The position numbers and the translations under genes were made by a program. The notes below the pieces were generated by a model. It was not told the origin of the DNA, did no database searches, and was given only the letters and a program-made list of their open reading frames with translations. Source: Mesorhizobium sp. INR15 (GTDB lineage: Bacteria; Pseudomonadota; Alphaproteobacteria; Rhizobiales; Rhizobiaceae). From it: 64,000 bases of DNA. Below are positions 58,341-64,000 of the stretch, piece by piece. Every line of letters starts with the position of its first letter. Position 1 is the first letter of the stretch. Location of the stretch: positions 3,606,001 through 3,670,000 of the forward strand of contig NZ_CP045496.1 of assembly GCF_015500075.1 (NCBI RefSeq). The letters are read 5' to 3'.

Positions 58341-59492
58341 ATGTTAACCCACGCGCTCATCAGCGACGAAGGTAGAACGATCGAACTGAGTTGGGAGAAC
58401 GGCACGCGCACCCGCTTCCATGCCATGTGGCTGCGCGACAATGCGCTTGATGACAAGACCCGCAGCGCCGGCAACGGCCAGCGGCTGATCACCATTCTCG
58501 ACATTCCGGCCGATACGCGGATCGGCGCCGCTTCGATCAGGAACGGGGCCCTGGAGGTCGTGTTCATTCCCGAACAGAAGACAGCGAGCTTTCCCCAGGG
58601 ATGGCTGAGCGCCAATGCCTATGACCGAGACGAGGGGCGTCAGCCGGGCTGGACGGGCGATGCCATACAGCTTTGGACCAAGGCGACCATGCAGAACTCG
58701 GTGCCGCGCGCCAGCTATCGGGTGGCGAGCAACAGCCGTAGCGTCTTGCGGGAATGGCTGTCGGCGGTGCGGACTTATGGTTTTGCTGTCATGGACGACC
58801 TGCCGGCGGAATCGGGCTCGCTGTGCAAGGTATCCGATCTGTTCGGCTATATCAGGGAGACCAATTATGGGCGCTGGTTCGAGGTGCGCGCCGAGGTCAA
58901 TCCAAGCAATCTTGCCTATACCAATCTCGGCCTCCAGGCGCACACCGACAATCCCTATCGCGATCCTGTGCCAACGCTGCAGATCTTGTCCTGCATCGAG
59001 AACACGGTGGAGGGCGGTGAGTCCAGCGTTGTCGATGGCTTTGCGGTCGCGGCTGCCTTGCAAGCCGAGAATCCGGAAGGTTTTCGCCTGTTGAGTTCAT
59101 GTCCGGCACGCTTCGAATATGCCGGCTCTTCCGGCGTGCGGCTGCAGGCGAAGCGACCGATGATCGAGCTTGGGCCGGATGGTGAGCTGATCTGCATCCG
59201 CTTCAACAACCGCTCGCTGGCGCCAACGGTCGATGTGCCGTTCGCCGACATGGAGGCTTACTACAAGGCTTACCGCCGGTTCGCCGAACTGATCGAGGAT
59301 CCATCCTTCGAAGTGACGTTCAAGCTGGAAGCAGGCCAGTCCTTCATCGTCGACAACACCCGCGTCATGCATGCGCGCAAGGCGTTTTCCGGCACCGGCA
59401 AGCGCTGGCTGCAGGGCTGCTACGCCGACAAGGACGGCCTGTTGTCGACGCTTGCGGCGATCGAGCATGGGTTCAAGGAGGCCGCGGAATGA
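58341..59492 (+). CDS. tmpA: TmpA-like 2-(trimethylammonio)ethylphosphonate dioxygenase (TauD/GBBH family)
   Basis: This 383-residue Fe(II)/2-oxoglutarate dioxygenase has a GBBH-like N domain (residues 1-~90; ELSWENGTRTRFHAMWLRDN) and a TauD-like core. The iron facial triad is H and D in QAHTDNPYRD (~residues 201-203) and H in VMHARKAF (~344), with the 2-oxoglutarate Arg in TGKRWLQG. Gamma-butyrobetaine hydroxylase is the close alternative, but overlap with a PhnZ/TmpB-type gene points to TmpA, which hydroxylates the C1 of trimethylammonioethyl phosphonate. The N domain has ALDDKTRS where eukaryotic GBBHs keep zinc cysteines. Overlaps tmpB by four bases. Confidence 0.8.
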   Translation: MLTHALISDEGRTIELSWENGTRTRFHAMWLRDNALDDKTRSAGNGQRLITILDIPADTRIGAASIRNGALEVVFIPEQKTASFPQGWLSANAYDRDEGRQPGWTGDAIQLWTKATMQNSVPRASYRVASNSRSVLREWLSAVRTYGFAVMDDLPAESGSLCKVSDLFGYIRETNYGRWFEVRAEVNPSNLAYTNLGLQAHTDNPYRDPVPTLQILSCIENTVEGGESSVVDGFAVAAALQAENPEGFRLLSSCPARFEYAGSSGVRLQAKRPMIELGPDGELICIRFNNRSLAPTVDVPFADMEAYYKAYRRFAELIEDPSFEVTFKLEAGQSFIVDNTRVMHARKAFSGTGKRWLQGCYADKDGLLSTLAAIEHGFKEAAE

Positions 59493-60079
59493 GCGCGCAA
59501 TCGTTGAACGCGGGCAATATCGTCGAGTTCATCGCCGATATTTTCGAACGCCGGGGCGCCGAATCCTATCTCGGCGAACCGGTCACCATGTCGGAGCATA
59601 TGCTGCAGGGCGCATGGCTGGCCGAGCAGGACGGCGCGCCGGAAGAGCTGGTGGCGGCGGCTTTGCTGCATGACATTGGCCACTACACCAGCGAGTTCGG
59701 CACCTATTCGCCTGATGATGTCGAGGACAAGCATCATGACGAGGCCGGCGGTGAAGTGCTGGCGCCGTTCTTTCCGCCTGTCATCGTCGAATGCGTCAGG
59801 CTGCATGTTTCGGCCAAGCGCTATCTCTGCGCCACCGACCCGAGCTATTTCGGCAAGCTGTCGCAGGCCTCGGTGCACACGCTGTCGCTGCAAGGCGGCC
59901 CGATGAATGCCGATGAGGTGGCCGAGTTCCGCAAGAACCCGTTCCATGAAGAAGCGGTGCGGGTGCGCATCTGGGACGAAGGCGGCAAGATCGCCAACAT
60001 GAAGACGCGAGCGTTTCGCGACTACGTGCCGCTGCTGCAGCGCGTGGTGACCCGGTTCGCGGCCGACAAGCCAGCTTAG
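59489..60079 (+). CDS. tmpB: TmpB-like HD-domain mixed-valent diiron oxygenase
   Basis: This 196-residue HD oxygenase has Y27, E30 and H37 in SYLGEPVTMSEH, H61-D62 in LLHDIGHY, H83 in KHHDEAGG, H106 in VRLHVSAKRY and D163 in RIWDEGG: all metal ligands plus the Tyr/Glu lid pair of PhnZ. In the TmpAB pathway it cleaves the C-P bond of the hydroxylated trimethylammonioethyl phosphonate, giving glycine betaine and phosphate. Translated with tmpA through an ATGA overlap. PhnZ activity on 2-amino-1-hydroxyethylphosphonate is the alternative. Confidence 0.85.
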   Translation: MSAQSLNAGNIVEFIADIFERRGAESYLGEPVTMSEHMLQGAWLAEQDGAPEELVAAALLHDIGHYTSEFGTYSPDDVEDKHHDEAGGEVLAPFFPPVIVECVRLHVSAKRYLCATDPSYFGKLSQASVHTLSLQGGPMNADEVAEFRKNPFHEEAVRVRIWDEGGKIANMKTRAFRDYVPLLQRVVTRFAADKPA

Positions 60080-60102
60080 CCAACCGATCTGAGGAGACAG
60101 CC

Positions 60103-60315
60103 ATGTGTTTCTGCTTCGATGGCGAAAGCGCTGTTGCTGCATATCGGCCAGATGAATGCCGAGAGCGCCTGCCGGATGCCGGCGCTCTCGCCTCCCTGCC
60201 GGCCGGCTCCGGTGGCGTATTTGGTACGGTTTCGGCAACCGGCTCGCGACGGCAAAATGAGGGCTGGATCGTCGAGCGCGCGGCCAAGGCAAGGGGCGCA
60301 CCGCGCGAGGTCTGA
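60103..60315 (+). CDS. Doubtful short reading frame after tmpB
   Basis: A 70-codon frame (MCFCFDGESAVAAYRPDECR...) follows tmpB by 23 bases and has a good GAGGAG site. The composition is not clearly protein-like, no family is recognised, and other frames are also open. It may be a small operon member or chance. Confidence 0.3.
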   Translation: MCFCFDGESAVAAYRPDECRERLPDAGALASLPAGSGGVFGTVSATGSRRQNEGWIVERAAKARGAPREV

Positions 60316-60324
60316 AAGACGACC

Positions 60325-60348
60325 CCGCGCGGCGGCAACGCCGCGCGG
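60325..60348. terminator. Hairpin between convergent genes
   Basis: A perfect 10-base-pair stem CCGCGCGGCG/CGCCGCGCGG with a GCAA loop lies between the tmpAB side and the converging flavin monooxygenase gene, 9 bases from the latter's stop. It has no T-run, so it is either a rho-assisted terminator or a protective 3' hairpin. Confidence 0.55.
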
Positions 60349-60356
60349 AACAGGAT

Positions 60357-62159
60357 CTATCCCTTGTGATGGACCTGCTGCAGCCCGTAGACCGGCGTTG
60401 CGATGCCTTCCTGCCTGGCCTTTATCTGCAGCGACAGGAACTGCGAATAGTGGCGTGACTGGTGCAGGTTGCCGCCATGGAACCACAGCGCATCCTGTTG
60501 GGTCGGCTTCCACATGTTGCGCAATTCACCTTCCCACGGGCCGGGGTCCTTGGTGGTGTTCGAGCCGAGGCCCCAGCATTTGCCCACCTTGTCGGCAACG
60601 TCGCGGGATATCAGGTCGGCGGCCCATCCGTTCATCGAGCCATAACCGGTGGCGTAGATGATAACATCGGCGGGCAGTTCCGAGCCGTCGCTGAGCAGCA
60701 CCGAATGCGCCTTGATCTCCTTCACGTCGACGCCGCTTTTCAGCTTGATGGCGCCATCGATGATCAGCTGCGAAGCGCCGATATCGATGTAGTAGCCGGA
60801 ACCACGCCTGAGATACTTCATGAACAGGCCGGATTCGTCGTCGCCCCAGTCAAGCATGAAGCCGGCTTTCTCCAGCCCCTTGTAGAAAGCCGCGTCGCGC
60901 TTCCTCATCTCGGCATAGGCCGGGATCTGGAATTCGTGCAGGATCTTGTAGGGCAGCGAGGCGAAGACGAGATCGGCCTTGGCGGTGGTCATGCCGCTTT
61001 GCACGGCCTGTTCCGAATAGAGCGAACCAAGCCCCAGTTCCATCAGCGTGTCGGACTTGACGATATGCGTGGTCGAGCGCTGCACCATGGTGACATCCAC
61101 GCCGGCCTCCCAGAGCGCGGCGGCGATGTCATGGGCGGAATTGTTCGAGCCGATGACGACCGCCCGCTTGCCGACATAGGCGTCGGGGCCGGGGTGTTTG
61201 GAAGAATGGTGCTGGTCGCCCTTGAAGGTCTCCATGCCTTTGAATTTCGGCAGGTTCGCCTTGCCGGATTGTCCGGTGGCCAGCACCAGTTGCTTGGGTT
61301 TGAGCACAATATCCTTACCGTCGCGGTGGACGACGACAGTCCATTCCTTCGTCTTGTCGTCATAGGAAGCGCTCTTGGCCTCGGTCGACGACCAGTAATT
61401 CAGCTCCATCACCTTGGTGTACATTTCCAGCCAGTCGCCGATCTTGTCCTTGGGCGAGAAGACCGGCCAGTTCCTGGGGAAATCGATATAAGGCAGGTGG
61501 TCGTACCAGACCGGATCGTGCAGGCAGAGCGACTTGTAGCGCTTGCGCCAGCTGTCGCCGGCGCGTTCGTTCTTCTCGATGATGATTGTGGGAACGCCGA
61601 GCTGCCGCAGCCGCGCCCCAAGCGCGATGCCGCCCTGGCCGCCGCCGATGATGACCGTGTAGGGCTGCGTCTTGAAGCCGAGCTCGGCGGCTTCCTTCTC
61701 GCGCTCTTCCCTCCAGGTCGGGCGGTTCTTGCCTGAGCCGTGTTTAGCGCCCATCGGCCTGGCAAAGCCTGCCGGCTCCTCGTGGCCTTTCAGCTCGACC
61801 ATGCTGGTCAGCAGCGTCCAGATCTTGCCGTCCTTCAATCTGATATGCCCGAAGCCGCGCGCCACCTCCGTCTCGAAGCTGATCCAGCCGTCGATCAAGC
61901 CGTCCGCCTCAGTCGCATCCTCGCCCGCGGCGATGGCAAAGTGTGATGGCTTGGTCTTCGACAACTGGCTCTTCAGCATGTCGCGAACTTGGTCGCGGCC
62001 TTCCATGGTTTTGATGTTCCAGGTGAAGGTGACGAGGTCGCGCCAGTAGCAATCTTCCTGGAAACAGCCCACGGCTTTCTCAATGTCGTTCGCGGCCAGG
62101 GCGGCGCCGAATGTATCGAGCAGGTCGGACAGTTTCTTGTTTGGGGCCTTGTCGAGCAT
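60357..62159 (-). CDS. NTF2-flavin monooxygenase fusion (FMO/BVMO-like)
   Basis: This 600-residue protein begins with an NTF2/SnoaL-like domain (residues ~1-130, KLSDLLDTFGAALAANDIEKAV). A class B flavoprotein monooxygenase follows, with FAD motif VIIGGGQGGIALG (~172), the FMO/BVMO-type fingerprint FKGDQHHSSKH (~316) and NADPH motif VIGSNNSAHDIAA (~337). It should use NADPH and O2 to oxidise a heteroatom or ketone. Converging on the tmpAB operon, it may be unrelated; an amine N-oxidation role is possible but not shown. Confidence 0.85.
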   Translation of the reverse strand: MLDKAPNKKLSDLLDTFGAALAANDIEKAVGCFQEDCYWRDLVTFTWNIKTMEGRDQVRDMLKSQLSKTKPSHFAIAAGEDATEADGLIDGWISFETEVARGFGHIRLKDGKIWTLLTSMVELKGHEEPAGFARPMGAKHGSGKNRPTWREEREKEAAELGFKTQPYTVIIGGGQGGIALGARLRQLGVPTIIIEKNERAGDSWRKRYKSLCLHDPVWYDHLPYIDFPRNWPVFSPKDKIGDWLEMYTKVMELNYWSSTEAKSASYDDKTKEWTVVVHRDGKDIVLKPKQLVLATGQSGKANLPKFKGMETFKGDQHHSSKHPGPDAYVGKRAVVIGSNNSAHDIAAALWEAGVDVTMVQRSTTHIVKSDTLMELGLGSLYSEQAVQSGMTTAKADLVFASLPYKILHEFQIPAYAEMRKRDAAFYKGLEKAGFMLDWGDDESGLFMKYLRRGSGYYIDIGASQLIIDGAIKLKSGVDVKEIKAHSVLLSDGSELPADVIIYATGYGSMNGWAADLISRDVADKVGKCWGLGSNTTKDPGPWEGELRNMWKPTQQDALWFHGGNLHQSRHYSQFLSLQIKARQEGIATPVYGLQQVHHKG

Positions 62160-62529
62160 CAGCGTTCCTCCCGTGAAATCCAGATCGTCATGGCCGCTCC
62201 TCCGAACGTGCCACTCAGGCCATCAAGTATCGGCAGAGATGGCAGGCTTCGTCACGCCCCACCATAGTTTCGCGTGGTTTCAAGGGCTTATCCACAAAAC
62301 GCGGCCATGACGCAGGTTTGGCAATACCCCGGCAGCCGCTGCGAGGACTGGGTGTCCCCATTCTGAAACAACGGCGTGATGCCGCGCCCGTCGCGCAATC
62401 GTGATGGCCATGTGCCGCATTGCCGCCATGGAGGCTGAAGACAACCATTTGGTGAAAAGCCGGAAGCCGTGAGCGGGCGACGGGGTGCTTTTCGGGGATT
62501 TTCTGGATGCGGAAATTCTGGAGCACATC
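62160..62529. other. Intergenic region, 370 bases, no gene recognised
   Basis: The gap separates two divergent genes (the flavin monooxygenase and the DUF6600-type protein) and should hold both promoters. Short frames on either strand lack start sites and family resemblance. I see no RNA gene or clear palindrome. Confidence 0.5.
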
Positions 62530-63738
62530 ATGCAGGCCCCTTCAATTCATTCGATAATCAGGCGCGCAAGCGCCACAGCCGTGGCTCTGGCCCTGGCGCT
62601 CGGCACGACCTTGAGCGGTCCGCTGGTATTGCCCGAATATCAGGCGGCGCACGCGGCGGAGATTTCCGTCACCATTCGCGAGCGGCTTTCAAGCTACGGC
62701 GGCTGGCGCACCTCCAGCCGCTTCGGCGACGTCTGGGTTCCAACCGTGCGCGCCGAGTGGCGCCCCTATACCGAAGGCAGGTGGGTGTGGACCGATGACG
62801 GCTGGTATTGGGAATCCGCCGAACCGTTCGGCGATGTCGTCTATCACTATGGCCGCTGGGCCTATGATCCCGATTTCGGCTGGGTCTGGATATCAGGCGA
62901 CGAGTGGGCACCGGCTTGGGTGGTCTGGCGCCAGGGTGGCGACGATGTCGGCTGGGCTCCGGCACCGCCGGATGTCGATGTTGCCTTCGACGATGCCCGG
63001 TGGTGTTTCGTGCCCGTGGCGGCAATTGGCGCGGTCGATCTTGTCAGGGTTGTGCGGCCGGTGCAGGAAAACATCGTAATCGTGCGCAACACGACGATCA
63101 TCAACCAGACGGTCGTGGTCAACAATGCGCCGCATGTGCGGCTTGGCAATCAGGTTGTCGCGATCAATGCCGGGCCAAGGCTGCAGCAGTTTCCGAAGGC
63201 CGTTGTAGAATCGATCAAGGCGGCAAAGGTCGCTCCGCCGCGCAAGGGCGTGTTTGCCAAGGCGGAGCTCGATCCCTCCAAGGGGGAGGCGATCAAGAAA
63301 CTGGCCGGCCATGTCATGCCGGCTGCGGCCGTAGCCAAAGTGAATGGACCGCCACCGGTTGTCGGCCAAGGTCCGAAAAAACTGCCCGGCGACAAAATGG
63401 TTTCGCAAGGCAGCACGGCAGCCGGCTTGGTCAAACCGGGCGAGCGCAAGCGGATAACCGCTGGCAATGCGGCCCAAGCCGATGTGCTGAAGATTCATGG
63501 CGGCAAGGCAAAAGGCAATGGACGCGTCCTCGTGCAGGCGTCACCGAAAGTGGTGTCGCCGACGCAGCATCTTGCCCGTGCGGCAGGGCCGCAAAAGCCG
63601 CATCAGCAGATGCTGGCGATGCATTCGCAACAGCATCGTGGGCCGGCCAAGGCAGCCCCGCATCGCCCACCCGCAATGCAAGTGAAGAAAGAGGCCAAAT
63701 GCGATCCGCGCGTTTCGCGCTGCAAGGCACCGGGTTGA
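62530..63738 (+). CDS. DUF6600-type exported protein with WRP/W-rich repeats
   Basis: This 402-residue protein has a signal peptide (AVALALALGTTLSGPLVL, cleavage after AHA). A Trp/Tyr-rich region follows (residues ~50-160) in which short units of the type W-x-PY-x-GRW-x-W recur (AEWRPYTEGRWVWTDDG, HYGRWAYDPDFGWVW). The C-terminal half is basic, rich in Lys, Pro, Gln and His, and ends CDPRVSRCKAPG with two cysteines that could form a disulfide. Relatives are annotated as DUF6600 proteins of unknown function; cell-wall or surface binding is a guess. Start at ATG 62530 after a GGAG site. Confidence 0.75.
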   Translation: MQAPSIHSIIRRASATAVALALALGTTLSGPLVLPEYQAAHAAEISVTIRERLSSYGGWRTSSRFGDVWVPTVRAEWRPYTEGRWVWTDDGWYWESAEPFGDVVYHYGRWAYDPDFGWVWISGDEWAPAWVVWRQGGDDVGWAPAPPDVDVAFDDARWCFVPVAAIGAVDLVRVVRPVQENIVIVRNTTIINQTVVVNNAPHVRLGNQVVAINAGPRLQQFPKAVVESIKAAKVAPPRKGVFAKAELDPSKGEAIKKLAGHVMPAAAVAKVNGPPPVVGQGPKKLPGDKMVSQGSTAAGLVKPGERKRITAGNAAQADVLKIHGGKAKGNGRVLVQASPKVVSPTQHLARAAGPQKPHQQMLAMHSQQHRGPAKAAPHRPPAMQVKKEAKCDPRVSRCKAPG

Positions 63739-63847
63739 ACGCGTCTGTTTGAGCCGGCAAAGCAAATTGGGAGCAGGCGGCGCCAGCCGCTTGCTCGACG
63801 CGGACTAGTAAGCTGGAACGCGTTCGCTGCCGACGTGATTTTTCCCG

Positions 63848-63876
63848 TTGACAGGCTGCCTTTCCCGCCCTTAGTG
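63848..63876 (+). promoter_or_regulatory. Promoter of the leader transcript
   Basis: A perfect -35 TTGACA (63848-63853) is 17 bases from the weak -10 TTAGTG (63871-63876). It would start RNA just before the leader peptide gene. Confidence 0.6.
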
Positions 63877-63885
63877 TCCGCGACC

Positions 63886-63936
63886 ATGAAAAAGGCACTC
63901 ATTCTCGTAGGAAAGCGCGTGGGCAAGGCGGTGTAA
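63886..63936 (+). CDS. Branched-chain amino acid leader peptide
   Basis: A 16-residue frame, MKKALILVGKRVGKAV, contains two Leu, one Ile and three Val, and is followed by a terminator-type hairpin. This is the layout of an ilv attenuator, in which ribosome stalling at scarce Ile/Val/Leu prevents early termination. The controlled gene lies beyond the right edge and is probably an acetolactate synthase gene (ilvB/ilvI); that identity is inferred from the leader only. Confidence 0.65.
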   Translation: MKKALILVGKRVGKAV

Positions 63937-63992
63937 CCGCCGGGCGAAATCCCCCCATGCGCAAGACACAGGCTCCCTCGGGGGCCTTTTTT
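63927..63992 (+). promoter_or_regulatory. Attenuator: pause hairpin, C-run and terminator
   Basis: GGCGGT (63927-63932) can pair with ACCGCC (63936-63941) across the leader stop. CCCCCC (63951-63956) can pair with the later GGGGG (63980-63984) as an antiterminator. The terminator itself is GGCTCC pairing with GGGGCC (63971-63986) followed by six Ts (63987-63992). The alternative pairings are read by eye. Confidence 0.6.
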
Positions 63993-64000
63993 ATTGCCCA

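Noticed and set aside
1..64000. tRNA or rRNA genes
   Set aside because: Scanning for acceptor/T-arm patterns and rRNA signatures found nothing convincing apart from the tmRNA; a covariance search would be decisive.

Overview
The window is GC-rich alphaproteobacterial chromosome, most likely from a Mesorhizobium-like member of the Rhizobiales. Evidence for this: a circularly permuted, two-piece-type tmRNA gene with tag ANDNYAEARLAA; many divergent LysR/TetR/MarR regulator pairs; a LOV-type histidine kinase with its receiver; SspB followed by DUF4169 and a ribbon-helix-helix protein; hflK-hflC-DUF2065-degP; and dispersed palindromic intergenic elements of the kind common in rhizobia. The genus is inferred from gene content and was not tested.

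Region 1 (1-7.1 kb) is catabolic. It holds a 5'-truncated dimethylglycine/sarcosine dehydrogenase-like FAD-GcvT fusion and an MttB-family methyltransferase. A minus-strand operon follows (amidohydrolase, Rieske ferredoxin, HD-domain protein of the PhnZ/TmpB diiron oxygenase type) with a divergent LysR regulator. This looks like an undescribed oxidative pathway in which the Rieske protein could reduce the HD oxygenase. Region 2 (7.1-16.8 kb) holds an orphan encapsulated-ferritin-like protein, a UvrD/PcrA helicase carrying an in-frame palindromic insertion, membrane glucose dehydrogenase, a small-membrane-protein/DUF pair, an alcohol dehydrogenase-like operon with LysR, and a dienelactone hydrolase. 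Region 3 (16.8-25.7 kb) holds the LOV kinase pair, a thioesterase, an FAD-linked oxidase, DinB/TetR, a glutathione S-transferase split by an IS5-type element, and a DyP peroxidase. Region 4 (25.9-36.2 kb) holds a giant AsmA-like protein, MarR/ClC, SspB, TetR/Bcr efflux, and a frameshifted AAA ATPase.

Region 5 (36.3-50.4 kb) holds ssrA, DUF2853, thyA, trmO, mop, modABC, a ModE-like regulator, a PAP2 membrane enzyme, cobF and DUF4424. The native folA is reduced to about 18 codons and followed by an AT-rich foreign dihydrofolate reductase, then hflKC, DUF2065 and degP. Region 6 (50.4-64 kb) holds GNAT, serB, miaA, a diguanylate cyclase, a HerA-like ATPase, an XRE-cupin regulator, and a tmpA-tmpB phosphonate module with LysR. 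A flavin monooxygenase, a DUF6600-type exported protein and, at the right edge, a branched-chain amino acid leader peptide with attenuator follow.

The strongest leads are: the HD oxygenase-Rieske-amidohydrolase operon; the folA replacement, whose new enzyme ends in a beta-clamp-binding-like QLSLF; two long hairpin elements starting at stop codons that share a core but have different outer stems; the palindromic insertion inside uvrD; and the ferritin-like protein without a shell gene or targeting tail. If tmpAB makes glycine betaine, region 1 could help demethylate it, which would link the two ends of the window functionally (inference).
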